Origin: Stromatinia cepivora
Taxonomy: Eukaryota; Ascomycota; Leotiomycetes; Helotiales; Sclerotiniaceae
Direction of reading: 5' to 3'
Length of the DNA: 64,000 bases
Assembly: GCA_014898415.1 (NCBI GenBank)
Contig: RCTD01000011.1
Span: forward strand, 248,001-312,000
How positions within the stretch are numbered: the first letter of the stretch is position 1; each line of letters starts with the position of its first letter. Positions 34,527 to 46,281 of this stretch are shown piece after piece. A program made the translations under genes and the position numbers. The notes beneath the pieces were generated by a model. The model searched no databases, was not told the DNA's origin, and saw only the letters and a program-made list of their open reading frames with translations.

Positions 34527-35789
34527 ATGCCTCCCCCAGGTACTCAGCCTCGAAAGCCAGAACAATCTGCAGCAAATAAGGATCAGAACGAGTATATTCC
34601 GGCTTTCATTGCAAAGAAACCATTTTATATCGGTGACGATGATAATACCGATTATCTCGAGCATCAACGTCTTCAAAAAGCCCAGTTAGACCAGTCAAAA
34701 TGGTATGATCGTGGAAAGAAATTGGGTCCAGCAGCCACCAAATTTCGAAAAGGCGCATGCGAAAATTGCGGGGCAATGGCACACAAGGCTAAGGACTGTT
34801 TGAACAGACCTAGAGCGAAAGGCGCCAAATGGACCGGTAAAGATATACAGGCAGATGGAGTTATACAGGACGTTGATCTGGGATGGGATGCGAAGCGGGA
34901 CCGATGGAATGGATACGATGCGAAAGAGTACAAGGCTGTCACAGATGAGTATGCGCAGTTAGAAGAGTTGAAGAAACAAGTACAGAAGGGTGGTAGCAAG
35001 GATGGAGAAGAGGCTGGTGAGGACGGCGAGGATGACGGCGCAAAATACGCAGAGGAATCAGATATGGGCAGACATCAAAGTACATCGACGAGACAGCTGA
35101 GAATCCGCGAGGACACGGCGAAATATCTTTTGAATTTGGACCTGGATTCGGCCAAGTACGATCCGAAAACTAGATCTATGGTGGACAGTGGAGCGACTGC
35201 TGATACGGCTGCTGCGCTGGTCGCGGAAGAAGGATTCTTGAAAGCTTCTGGAGATGCCGCCGAATTTGAAAAGGCACAGAAGTACGCCTGGGAGTCGCAA
35301 GAAAAGGCAGGAGATACGAAACAACATCTACAAGCAAATCCCACTTCTGGCGAGTACTATAGAAGAAAGGAGAAGGAAGAGGCGGAAGCCAAACGACAGG
35401 CGCATAAGAAAATGCTTTTGGAGAAATACGGTGGAGACAGCAACCCTACGGCTGCAAAACTCAGGGATGCAGCCGTCATGGAGTCTGAAAAGTACGTCGA
35501 ATACGATGAAATGGGCGGCATCAAAGGAGCACCGAAAGCCTCAGCGAAATCGAAATATCCCGAGGACATTTTCCCCAACAACCATACCTCTGTATGGGGA
35601 AGCTGGTGGTCTAATTTTAAGTGGGGCTACTCTTGTTGTCATTCATTAGTCAAAAATAGTTACTGTGTTGGGGAGGCAGGAAAAGGAGCCAAGCGCACAG
35701 CGGAAGAGATGCTCTCGGGCGTTTCTGAGGATACGGATGGAGGGAAGAAGAGATGTATAGTTCAAGAGAAAGAACCGGGAATAGTCTAA
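34527..35789 (+). CDS. SLU7: Pre-mRNA splicing factor Slu7
   Basis: One exon, 420 residues. Slu7 acts at the second catalytic step of splicing and helps choose the 3' splice site. The CCHC zinc knuckle [14 protein letters not shown] has its ligands at C78, C81, H86 and C91. Family blocks are [10 protein letters not shown] with DYLEHQRLQ near the N-terminus, [17 protein letters not shown], and the C-terminal [19 protein letters not shown] with [15 protein letters not shown]. Being intronless is notable in a genome where most genes are spliced, and means its own mRNA does not depend on the step it serves. It is divergent from REV3. Confidence 0.95.
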   Translation: MPPPGTQPRKPEQSAANKDQNEYIPAFIAKKPFYIGDDDNTDYLEHQRLQKAQLDQSKWYDRGKKLGPAATKFRKGACENCGAMAHKAKDCLNRPRAKGAKWTGKDIQADGVIQDVDLGWDAKRDRWNGYDAKEYKAVTDEYAQLEELKKQVQKGGSKDGEEAGEDGEDDGAKYAEESDMGRHQSTSTRQLRIREDTAKYLLNLDLDSAKYDPKTRSMVDSGATADTAAALVAEEGFLKASGDAAEFEKAQKYAWESQEKAGDTKQHLQANPTSGEYYRRKEKEEAEAKRQAHKKMLLEKYGGDSNPTAAKLRDAAVMESEKYVEYDEMGGIKGAPKASAKSKYPEDIFPNNHTSVWGSWWSNFKWGYSCCHSLVKNSYCVGEAGKGAKRTAEEMLSGVSEDTDGGKKRCIVQEKEPGIV

Positions 35790-37009
35790 TCATAATAATT
35801 CAAGCATTTCAATGCCGCAATTCAATTTTCGCAATCAAATGTCCACATTGAAGTCTGACAACACTTTTCAATATACATTCCAATTCATGCTTTTCAATGT
35901 CCTAATTCAATTCGGACAATCAGATCATCGTTAAGGCTTATATGCTTTTCAATATCCCAATGCAAGTGTGATGATCAATGGCATTTCAGGTTTAGATGTT
36001 TAGAGTTTGGAAAGGAGTACTAAATATTTTTCACTGTGCGATTTGTTTCATTCATCGTGTGCTAGCTAACGGAACATGAAGATATATATATGCTCCTCTG
36101 TCATGGATAGTGCCTTGCGCTTATATGGTCACAAAAGTTTGAAAAGAAAGAGAAGAAGTTCATTTTAAATGCCTGGTGGATGATATCTGGTGAAGTGTGC
36201 GTCCCGGGGTTCAGGGGGGATGAATGAGATTCAATATTCGATCCACTTTAAAATAATGAAAGGAGAATATCAGTATCGGCCTGCTTTTTCGCTACCTAGT
36301 GTGGAATGATATGAAGAATCCATACAGACCACAAGCCAAACAGTTTTGAAGCGTAATATTAAGAAATCGAGCAAAGGGGGAGGTATCTGTCAGGCTACGA
36401 AGCCGAGGACGAATCTAGGAATACGAAGCAAACGCTCTACTAATCCTTTCGAGATCAGAGAAAGTTTACCCAAGTACAAAATTGTTTTTACTGGAGATGG
36501 GAAGGAGGAAACTAACATCAAGATAGTATGCTTTTCAGTACCATCATTAAGGGATGCCAGGGAAACTAAGGAACAATTGCAAGACCATAGGCAAATATCC
36601 AAATAAGATTCGATTATTGAAAAGGGCAGGTAACCGGGTATCCTGAGAATGTTGACTTTGGGGTGTGCGAGTTCTATTCAGACATTAAAATAAACCCCCC
36701 TCTTCACTTGCCCAAGTCCACCTACCTTGACTGGAGAGTGGCACAAAAAGTTGATAATTATCAATTTTGACCACGAAAATAACCTTCAGCTATTGTCGAT
36801 CAAAGTCACGTATCATAATTGTGGATAAGTAGTAAAATAACAAACCAATCATTAAAAAAAGTACTCATTAATTCATCATGGAATGCGGCTTTTATTGTAT
36901 AGCTTGACGCTGCAGATGTCTGCTTTACATGTTGTAACCTGCCCTAACCCCTGCTAAAAGTGTCCCTCATGATGTAGATAGGAAAGATTTTGGTATCAAA
37001 ATGGTTCCT
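35790..37009. other. Intergenic region between convergent SLU7 and RPS9
   Basis: About 1.2 kb, AT-rich. Just after SLU7 there are several related stretches with TTTTCAAT and CCAATTCA-like motifs (35800-35960). A plus-strand ORF of 86 codons at 36346-36606 has no recognisable content. Confidence 0.4.
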
Positions 37010-37889
37010 CTATTCCTCATCCTCTTCCTCGGCATCGTCATCCTTCTTCTCGGAAGCCTTGGCCTTCTTTCTGCGGACACGTCCTGGACGTCCACCACCG
37101 AATGGCGAGCTCAATGCGAAGTCGATGTGCTTTTGGGAGTCGAGACGGACAACGAAGGATGGTACGTTGACGATTTGCTTACCAACACGGATGTGTCTTT
37201 GACGGATAAGGACACGAGCGTGGTGGATAGACTTGGCGAGACCGAGCTTGTAGACACAAGTTTGAAGACGACGCTCCATGAAATCCTCAATCTTCAAGGC
37301 CAAAACGTAATCGAGCTTCATGCGGGCCTCATCGAGGACACCGACACGGACGAGACGACGAATGAGGGCGTTACCTTCGAAAAGTCTCTTTGGGTCCTTC
37401 TCGTCGAGGGTGAGCAATTGACTAGAGTACATTAGCACATTGAAAACCTTCATAAATCGTAAGGTTAAGTACCGGGCAGCACGACGGATCTTGGAGAGAG
37501 TCAACTGGACACGCCAGACCTCACGCTTGTTGCGGAGACCATACTCTCCAACAATCTTCAATTCGGAGTCCCTAAGGAATAATCAGTGACATGAACAGAG
37601 CAAGCTCTAGAACAGTGGTCCACTTACAAACGAGCACTCTCGAAGCTATAAAATTGTCAGCATAAGTCGGAATGCGCAGCGGGATCATTGAGAGAATACT
37701 TACGGACGACGTGGGACCTTTGCGGTCTTGGAGTATGAACGACTGTTCGAAATATTAGCAAATGAACTCAATGGGTCTGATTGCGACCCGGGTCAATTCA
37801 GGCCAGAGAAATTCAGGCAAATTTGAGATAACTCAAATAATTCTGAAGCCTCAAAATATGGAATTGATCTATAATACTCACGGGGCCAT
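37010..37889 (-). CDS. RPS9: 40S ribosomal protein S9 (uS4)
   Basis: Five exons (complement): 37882-37889, 37704-37742, 37628-37645, 37473-37571, 37010-37421; 576 nt, 191 residues, the family length. It is a primary rRNA-binding protein of the small subunit. The protein runs [56 protein letters not shown], then the S4 domain ([30 protein letters not shown]) and an acidic tail. Exon 1 has 8 coding nt and exon 3 has 18. The last intron (37422-37472, 51 bp) has no in-frame stop; removing it restores the universal [13 protein letters not shown] sequence. It shares a 270-bp divergent promoter with RPL21. Confidence 0.96.
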
Positions 37890-38159
37890 TTTTGCTGATA
37901 CGTCGAACGGCTCTTGTCGATTGTCGAGTGAGGTTGTTGATCGCTGGTTGTAAATTCTGTTCCAGCAATTTTTCAAGGTTCCCGCACGAAGTTAGGGCAT
38001 TTGACCCGTGCTACTACCAAAATGGTAAGGTGCAAAAGTAAGCGAAAAATTGTTGAAAGTTTGAGTTGCCGATACCAGCGTCAACTTGGAGAAGAAAGAT
38101 TATCGACAAATTCTGAATAACTTTGACCTCTCCTCGAATACCCATCCTACATCGACAAA
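37890..38159. promoter_or_regulatory. Divergent promoter region RPS9 / RPL21
   Basis: 270 bp between the start codons of a small-subunit and a large-subunit ribosomal protein gene, which would allow joint expression. No individual site was called. Confidence 0.6.
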
Positions 38160-38935
38160 ATGGGTCACCCAGCAGGTCTCCGCGCCGGTACTCGGGTGAG
38201 TCCTCAATTTTTTCAATTGTAGTCTTCTGAGAGGATTTCTACGGCCACGGCTTCGAACTCGATGCGGCGACGATGTTTTGGAGTTTTGGAGCAATAACTA
38301 ATTCATTTGCAGTATGCATTCAGCAGAAACTTCAAGGATCATGGTATGATCAAGTTGTCGACCTACTTGCGCCAATACAAGTATGTAGAAACCCATATCT
38401 TGCGAACTTTACATTGTCGCAAAATACTAATATATTTGCAGGGTCGGTGACATCGTTGATATCAAGGCAAACGGTGCTGTCCAAAAGGGGTTAGTGAAAA
38501 TCATCAATTACACCTGCACATTCTAGGAGGAATTGAAATGGCGATTTACGAGAGGAGAGACTGTGGATTTTGGAGGACGAGTTTTTATACTGACTTTTAC
38601 TCAGTATGCCCCACAAGGTTTACCACGGAAAGACTGGTGTCGTCTACAACGTTACCAAGAGCGCCGTTGGTGTCATCATCTACAAGAAGGTCAAGCACAG
38701 ATACATCGAGAAGCGTGTCAACCTCCGGGTTGAGCACGTTTCCCTCTCCCGCTCAAGAGAGGAGTTCGTCCGCAGAGTCAAGAAGAACGCCGAATTGAAG
38801 AAGCAATCGAAGGCCGACGGTACCCACGTTCACTTGAAGAGACAACCAGCTATGCCAAGAGAAGCCAGAACCATTTCGATGAAGGATAACGTACCAGAGA
38901 CAATTGTGCCAATCGCATACGAGACGACTATCTAA
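38160..38935 (+). CDS. RPL21: 60S ribosomal protein L21 (eL21)
   Basis: Four exons: 38160-38195, 38313-38380, 38442-38489, 38605-38935; 483 nt, 160 residues, exactly the usual eL21 length. The sequence is [54 protein letters not shown] and the C-terminal basic block ending VPIAYETTI. Introns are 117, 61 and 115 bp, longer than average here. I searched the first intron by eye for C/D-box snoRNA motifs and found no convincing pair. Confidence 0.97.
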
Positions 38936-40080
38936 GCTCTGGGCTGGGGTTTGTTTGGGTTTCTTTGCGGGATATGATACAATGAGGGTCAGAGGCTTCT
39001 AGCGTTGCATAATACAAAATAAATATGTGCAATACCTTCAAGAATCTGATAGGTTTCCAAAAAAACGTTCGATATCATGCATGGTCATGTGTTTGCAGCA
39101 AGATTTTGGTGAATGACGAATATTTCCATTTTCATTTCTTTTTCCCTTATTTCTCACGTCGTTTCGGAGCCGTATTTGTCACGCTTAGGTAGAAGGTTTC
39201 CCACTTCTTCGAAGCCCTCACAAGTGCTCCAAGAGCAACCCCAGTCGAGTTTTGTCGTTTTGATCATACAGAATCTCCCATGTTCTGAATGAAGACTTAT
39301 TTGAACACATTACAATTCCCATCCTCCGCCGTTAATTTTACTGGAAAGTGTCACTAAACAAATATACGATCGGTTCCTTGAAGGTCATATCACGACGGTG
39401 CCGAGAAATAGGTACACATGTATACCTTTGTTTCGCGTTTCTAGCCTTGGTGTAAGCATTAAGAGAATGAAAGTTTTACAACCACTTTTCTTGATCCTTG
39501 GCATCATATGATGGTGATTTGAGTGAGAATAAGTAGATGTCAGTTGATAACATATTTTCCCTGGATGTGCATATGGGTATCCAAAACCGTACTCCACATA
39601 TCGATGGGTGTCTGATCTACATCTGGCACCTGTCATGACTGTGCACAAGATGTGATCGGTAGTGGCCGAGGATGCGAGAGAGATCCAGCCGCGCAGACCC
39701 TACTTGGAGGTGCGGGGGCACAGCATAGCCACAGGAAGAATTTTGATGGGAAGCGCGTATCTTGCAGACTATCACATACCTAATAATAAGTATGGAAGAA
39801 TTACGTATACGAGATTAAAGGTTCTAGCAAGGATACTTGTGATGGGAAGTGCCCTCGAAGAGAACGAGTTGCCATTGTAGATCTAGAATAGAATAGATAG
39901 ATATCAAGAAGCCAGATGTTACTTCTTATGGAGTAGGGGATTTCAAGGATTGCAAGATACCTAATATGAGGAAAATCCGGTAAAGAAGAAATGCAAGACA
40001 AAACCGATTCGGGACTTATGAGTTCAGACCTTCCTTAAAAAGCTAATCCTTGGGCTTGTATCTTCATCTGATGATAAGCG

Positions 40081-40136
40081 ACAGCTGACACAGCTGACAC
40101 GACACGACACAGGGAAGCACAGCACAGCACAGCACA
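40081..40136. repeat. Short tandem repeats (GACAC and AGCAC units)
   Basis: Consecutive runs of CAGCTGACA, CGACA and AGCAC units, read directly from the sequence. Confidence 0.7.
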
Positions 40137-40321
40137 ATATCAAAATAAAAGTAAAGTTTTGGGGGCTTACAAGGATAGATTTATTTGATCATCAATAAGG
40201 TACTCGTATCAATATTAAGTTTTTGGAATCGGGAATGTGGAATGTGGAACCCGAAATCTGATCTGAAATTTGAAAAATCTGAATCTGAGATCTTTCGTAA
40301 CATCAATCTTGAATACAGTAG

Positions 40322-40345
40322 TCGTTCGTTCGTTCGTTCGTTCGT
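40322..40345. repeat. (CGTT)n microsatellite
   Basis: About six perfect TCGT/CGTT units. Confidence 0.85.
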
Positions 40346-40375
40346 ACATGTTCTGTTCTAATCATTCGGAATAGT

Positions 40376-40400
40376 AAGGTAGGTAGGTTAGGTAGGTAGC
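40376..40400. repeat. (GGTA)n tract
   Basis: Imperfect AGGT units, the same motif as the CTAC tracts near 5.4 and 6.0 kb on the opposite strand. Confidence 0.75.
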
Positions 40401-41039
40401 TATAGGTAGATATTGTTCCCCTTCTCTTCAATGACCCCTAAAGAAATGCGGAGTACGGAGTGAGTGCATGGTCACATTACGCATTCAATTCCTTATTAGA
40501 GAAGTTAAGGTTCCTTACGGAGTACAAGATGAAATGTTATAAATTAAATATGCCAACTCGATAGTTCCTTTTAAACCCCTTTCTCCAAGTGAAATTGCAA
40601 CCTATTTAAATGAAATTTCAGCTGTGATGAATGTCTTTTGTATACTTTACTTTTAGTGTTCTAATAATGATTGAGCTATCATTTTCAAAATCGTATATTA
40701 GGTATGTCTTTCTTTGTCTACCTAAGTAATTGATTCTCTTTTCTATTTTCCTTGCTTTTCCCTCTTTTTTTTTCTTCCCTTTTTTCATATACCGTTTGGG
40801 TAGGATTTTGATTGGGTAGTATCCAGCGTTTAAAACGTATGACGCCGCGCCGTTTTCCTTTCCTGGCGAATCTTGAAAATCTGATTATCGGAAACTCACA
40901 ATCCGACGAAATACTACTACAGTGCCATTAATCATTAATCAATTGATTGATTTTATTTCTTTTAACCTTTTGTTTCTCTCAACTCAACTTCTTTTACAAC
41001 TTTCGCGATATAACAATTATTACACTGCAGTACTTTTGC

Positions 41040-41085
41040 TTTCCCTCTTTTTTTTTCTCCTTCTTCTTCTTCTTCTTCTTTTACT
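41040..41085. repeat. Pyrimidine tract with (TTC)n in the SEC2 leader region
   Basis: A CT-only run including a T9 stretch and about six CTT units, about 270 bp before the SEC2 start. CT-rich stretches near transcription starts are common in fungal promoters. Confidence 0.7.
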
Positions 41086-41353
41086 ATTCCTTACATTCAT
41101 TCCCTCCTTTTTTTCCCTTTCCCTTTTGTACTTTACCACTTCAATTACCTTTTCTCCGTACTCCACCTTTCGTCGATACCTATCAATACGTAAAAGCATC
41201 AACAAAAGATTTCCGAAAGTTCAATGTACCTTCCTGGTTAGGTACATTTATTTACTGCCGCTAATCTACTACTACGTAATAATCGTGAACTCCGAATTCT
41301 TTGGCGGTTTTCTAATCAGGAAACGAGGCTCTAAGCCTCTTCAAAGAACCCAA

Positions 41354-43736
41354 ATGTCCGAGTAAGTTATTTGTACTCTACTTTGTTATAATGGTTTGCA
41401 TTCCTTCATCAATATCAATTATATGGTCGGCAAAATTAATAATTTTCACCAATAACTAATAATGCAACCAATTATACAGCTTCATCCATATTGCTGGATG
41501 GACTCAATATAATCATCGTCGGTCATTACAACATATCCGCTCTCTTTCGGGTTCATCTACAAAGACGATAACGAAATCCATATCTACTACCACCTTGCCA
41601 ACAATGACCACGGTATCGAACGCTCCTGGAATACCTACACCAAGGACTTTCGCGCCTTACATGGATCACGAGGAAAACTTGAGCACTCTCCCAGACCCTC
41701 GGAGTAGAGTCTCATCGCCTGCAAACGATCCGCCCGCTTCAAATCAAGAACACTACCAAGAGCTGAGCAATGCGCATCTTAGCGAGGAGGTCACGACACT
41801 GAGCAAGAAGCTCATAAATGCCATCAATCACCAGACAAGCCTCGACGACAGTTTAAGCGCCACTCGACATGAGCTCGAGGCTTCGAGGGAACGAACGAAG
41901 CAACTTGAGCGGGAGAATAGGGAGCATAAAGCGCTAGTGTCGAGTGGAATTTTAATACGGAGTTCGGTGGCTGAGGCCGAGAAGGCCAAACTTCTTGCGA
42001 TCTTGGTAGAGGAGAAGAATAAGAGGAGGGAGGTTGAGAAAGATAAGAAGAGTATTGAGCTAGAATTGGAGAACCTCACTACAGCTTTATTTGAGGAGGC
42101 AAACAAGGTTGGTCTGATTATGATTTTGCGTTACAATAAATGCTGACATCGACAGATGGTTATTATGGCCCGAGAGCAAGCACAGAAAGAGTATGATATC
42201 GTGAATAAGAAGAATGACCAACTAAAGGCGCAGCTCCAGGAGGCACAGAATTTATTGAAATCACAACAAGAGCAATTGGCAGAATTGAAGCAAGTTATGG
42301 AACACATGAGCGAGGAACGGGAGGACCAAACAAACGGCACTGCCCCTTCAACTCCCGCATTATATCAATCCGACCCTAACGACGAGAACACGAATAACTC
42401 GGACTCAATACAGTCTTCGTCAATTCCGGAGCCCGTCTCGCCTTCCTATCCTACGAGTTTTTTGCACCTTATTCAACCCGTCCTTCGAACTGACCTTGGA
42501 GCTTACGATGATTTTATCTCTTTATTGCGAATGTCAAGGAATATTGTGGTTGGAAGCCGCGCTTCTAGTGGATCCTATGGAGCCATTGGTCTAGGATTGG
42601 GATTAGGAGCATACACTGGGTCAACATCTTCTATCTCAACATTGGGCACATATGGATCTTCTCCCGCGACACCTACCACACCAGCCTCAAATGTGAGCTC
42701 CGGGTCACGAGACGGTCCCAATTCTTTGACTCCATTGAAGGAGACAAAATTCTATAAACGAGCCCTCGCTGAAGATATTGAGCCCACGCTTCGTCTCGAT
42801 AACGCCCCGGGTCTCTCTTGGCTCGCTCGAAGGACGGTCTTAAATGCAGTATGTGAGGGATCGCTGGTTGTGGAACCAATGCCTTCATCTATAAGGCCAT
42901 ATGCATTCCCGTGCTCTCTTTGTGGCGAAACACGAAAGGGCCCAGAACACATCAGAAGCCATAGATTTCGAACGAGCGAAAGCGACAATGCGCAAAGATA
43001 TCCCCTATGCCTGTATTGTCTAGGACGCGTCCGTTCCACCTGCGGGTTTATGAGTTTCTTACGCGTCCTCAAAGAAGGTCACTGGAGAGGTGAAGACGAA
43101 GAGTCTGATAAAGCCGCCTGGGAGGAGAGTGTTAGGTTGAGAGAACGAATGTTCTGGTGCCGTATGGGTGGCGGGGTTATTCCTTGCGTACAGCCTTGGA
43201 ATCAGGATTCATCTCGGAATCCTCGCTTAAGTGATGATGAAAGGAGACGCAAGGTCAGCGGAGAATCGGACAGGTCTATCGAGATTATACCTAGAGACAT
43301 TACACCAACCAGTGAACTTTCACCCGTCAACATAACCGGTTTTGGGAGAAGGTCGGGGGATGGAGAGGTTCTTCCTAGCCCACTTCGAGAGGAAGTAGAG
43401 ATGTCTAATGTTCCAATTGTTGGTTCTGAGGAGGCAACGGCAATGGCGACAGTATCCATACTAGAGCCGAAACCGGAAGAGCCAGAGAAATCCGATGCTG
43501 TAACTCCTGAGTTGGAAGCGGAAGATCAAGAAACAGAACAAGTTAGCAACGCGAAAGATGTTCATGATACAAATGAAGTGGAACATACTGAACCAGAAAA
43601 AACAGGCTACACGGAAGAATCTCAAGATGCAGCAGACGAAATGGTACAATCAAAGTCCTCAATACCAAACGAGGAGGTTATTGAAAGCAGTGAAGACCTT
43701 GAAAAGCTTTCAATCACCATGCCCGGAGCTTTTTAA
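41354..43736 (+). CDS. SEC2: Rab GDP/GTP exchange factor Sec2
   Basis: Three exons: 41354-41361 (8 nt), 41480-42107, 42156-43736; 2217 nt, 738 residues. Sec2 activates the Rab GTPase Sec4 on secretory vesicles for polarised exocytosis. The GEF coiled coil covers about residues 80-240, with the diagnostic LENLTTALFEEANKMV motif spanning the second intron. The C-terminal half has the fungal Sec2 block (TSFLHLIQPVLRTDL, FYKRALAEDIEPTLRLD) and a conserved Cys-rich part (CSLCGETRKG, PLCLYCLGRVRSTCGF). An acidic Glu-rich tail follows. The 8-nt first exon (ATGTCCGA|GTAAGT) fits splice consensus and keeps frame; the other possible start is the ATG at 41604, inside exon 2. Confidence 0.88.
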
Positions 43737-44567
43737 GCCGGAATTCATTATCATGTTACGATTAATAATTGTTGGGTTTGAATCTATTTTGGAGTTCGGC
43801 AAAAGGAGAAATGGAATTCTGGCATGGTTCTAATGGCTCATTGCTGGCTAAATGCAATGGCGTTATTTTGCACGGGTTAATCGGTACATACTATACCTTG
43901 CTTATTGTACATAATAATGGGTTACGGGGGAAGACAATAGCAATAGCTGGGTTCCTGGCGTATATGATGCCGAAAAGTGGCTATGGGTACTATGGAACAA
44001 GATAAGATTAATGCTATGAGATAAAAAGAAGAGAAATGATATGGTTCTTTGTATGTGTTTTCTGGGTGAAATGGAAACCTGGATTTTCAATTTTACCTTT
44101 CAACGTTCAATTCAGAGTTAGATATTGGGTCTTGAGGGGGTATCTATTCTTCATTTAATCATCGTTCAAACACGTAGAAGCTGAGGGAGGAAACCTCCGA
44201 ATGAGAAACAACTTCTTGGTTTCTATAATTAATTTGTAATTCAATGTATTCTACCTTCCTTCTAGCTGTGTATTGTAGATGTGAAAACTAGGTACTTGGA
44301 GGTTATCACACAGCCAAAAAACACACATTGGTGGGGTGAAATCAATCGTGGGGTAAGGATATTCCTGGATAAATCTCGGATATCGGTCAAACTAAGTTCC
44401 GTCAAGGTTTTTTTGGGGGTCAAGTTGTTACAGGGCTAGATTCCTTAGTGTAAGGCTGCTGGTCGCAATTCTTACATTGGATGGAGAAAGTCAACCACCA
44501 ATTTAAACAACAACAAAAACAACACAACGAAAAGCCAATTCATCTACAACAAGTCTCAGCGCTCAAT
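43737..44567. other. Intergenic region between SEC2 and PRP21
   Basis: About 830 bp. It must hold the SEC2 3' end and the PRP21 promoter. An upstream in-frame ATG at 44481 would extend PRP21 by 29 codons rich in Gln and Lys; I treat this as leader. Confidence 0.4.
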
Positions 44568-46281
44568 ATGGCGCCTTCAGTTGCAGATGCTGTTGCGGCT
44601 CTCGATGAAATTAAACCACCTCAAGGGGTGGTACTACCACCAAAAGAAATCAAAGGTACGCGACCAAATCAACATTAGGAGCAGGTTTATCTAACGTTAT
44701 AATAGCTATCCTCGAAAAGACCGCAGGCTATGTAGCGCGGAATGGCATCAATTTCGAAGGTAAGGCACTTTTGACCCCCATCAATTGCATCAACAACAAG
44801 CTAACGATAGTAGATCGCATCAGAGAAAAAGAAAGAACCAATCCCAAATTCTCCTTCCTTAGCACCAATGATTCATACAATGCATACTACTTATGGCGAC
44901 TCAGCGAGATTAAGGAAGGTAGAGGAACCGCCGTTGCAGCAGGTAGAGCTGGGGAGGCGCCCGTCGAAGCAGAGAAACCTCAAGGACCTCCTAAACCACC
45001 AGACTTCCATTTTTCAGCCCGCATGCCGAACATCAGTGCACAGGATCTCGAAGTAGTCCGTTTAACTGCATTATTCGTGGCAAAGAATGGTAGACAATTC
45101 ATGACGACATTATCTCAGAGAGAGACGGGGAATTATCAGTTCGACTTCTTAAGACCCAATCACAGCTTACACAACTTCTTCCAGCGATTGATCGATCAAT
45201 ATACCATGTTATTGCGAGCAAGTGGTATGGATGGAGAAGGTGGAAAGATGCAGCAGGAGAGGATAAAGGAGTTACAGGCCAATGTAGACGATAAATTTCA
45301 CGTTTTAAGTAGAGCTAAGCAAAGGGCAGAGTGGTTCAAATTCCAAGACGAGCAAAAGCAGAAGAAGGAAGAGGAGGTTGAGAAGGAGAAGCTGTCATAT
45401 GCGCAAATTGATTGGCATGATTTTGTTGTGGTAGAGACTGTTATTTTCACGGAGGCCGATGACCAGACGAACTTACCTCCACCAACATCACTCAACGAGC
45501 TTCAATTTGCCTCTCTGGACCAAAAAGCACAAATGTCAATCAACTCGACACACATGCGCATTGAAGAAGCCATGCCTGGAGACGATGGTATATTCGACGG
45601 ATCATATGCTCAACAACAATATAATATGGCTCCACCTCCAGTACCACAACCGTCATATCAACCACAATACCAGGATCCGCGCCAGAGAAACAACGAAGAT
45701 GAGGATGAAGAAGAACAGAGAATACGAGAGCGAACTGAGGCTAGAGCTCGTGCTCAACAAGCACAAGCTGAAGCTAAGGGCGGTGCCGCACCTATGAGGA
45801 TAAAGGAGAACTACGTTCCCAGAGCTGCCGCAAGAGCTGCCAGCAAGCAGCAAATGGCTCTTTGTCCGAACTGTAATCAACAGATTCCTTATGATGAGCT
45901 CGATGCTCATATGAGAAGTAAGATAACACCAAAACCTTCTGATATACACCACCGACTAACACTCCCACAGTTGAATTGCTTGATCCTAGATGGAAGGAAC
46001 AGAAGGCGAAGGCAGAGAGCCGTTATGCAACAACTAATCTTTCAACGCAAGATGTAGCCAACAACCTCAAACGCTTAGCAAGTCAAAGAAGTGACATATT
46101 CGATGGAGTTACAGGCCAGCCCATAACAGAAGAAGAAGCGGCTCGAAGGAAGAAGGCGGCGAATGGTTACGACGGTACTCCTTTGGATAAGGCAGACCGG
46201 GCACGATATGAAATGATGCAGAATGTTAACGTCGAAGAGCAGATTCGGGCAATTCATCAGAAATTTGGTGACCGGAAATAG
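44568..46281 (+). CDS. PRP21: Splicing factor 3A subunit 1 (Prp21/SF3a120)
   Basis: Four exons: 44568-44655, 44706-44759, 44814-45917, 45971-46281; 1557 nt, 518 residues. It is part of SF3a in the U2 snRNP, needed for prespliceosome assembly. Two SURP (SWAP) domains are clear: SURP1 about 30-78 (ILEKTAGYVARNGINFE, NPKFSFL) and SURP2 about 125-180 (VVRLTALFVAKNGRQFM, YQFDFLRPNH). After them comes the conserved DWHDFVVVETVIF block. A short zinc-finger-like CPNCNQQIPYDELDAHMR follows near residue 405, and the C-terminus matches the family LDPRWKEQK and VTGQPITEEEAARR. No C-terminal ubiquitin-like domain is present, as in other fungal versions. Confidence 0.94.

Larger units (their letters stand above)
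38936..41353. other. Intergenic region between RPL21 and SEC2
   Basis: About 2.4 kb. It contains the simple repeats at 40081-40136, 40322-40345 and 40376-40400, and a strongly pyrimidine-rich stretch from about 40740 to 41165 that probably covers the SEC2 promoter and leader. No supported gene. Confidence 0.45.

Noticed and set aside
38196..38312. RPL21 first intron as a host for a C/D-box snoRNA
   Set aside because: No convincing RTGATGA box paired with a CTGA box and terminal stem was seen.
39662..39880. Plus-strand ORF of 72 codons in the RPL21-SEC2 gap
   Set aside because: Starts at a GTG codon, with no family resemblance, no neighbouring exon and no supporting context.
40922..41365. 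Plus-strand ORF of 147 codons before SEC2
   Set aside because: Starts at GTG and is Leu/Phe/Ser-rich because it translates a pyrimidine tract in the SEC2 leader.
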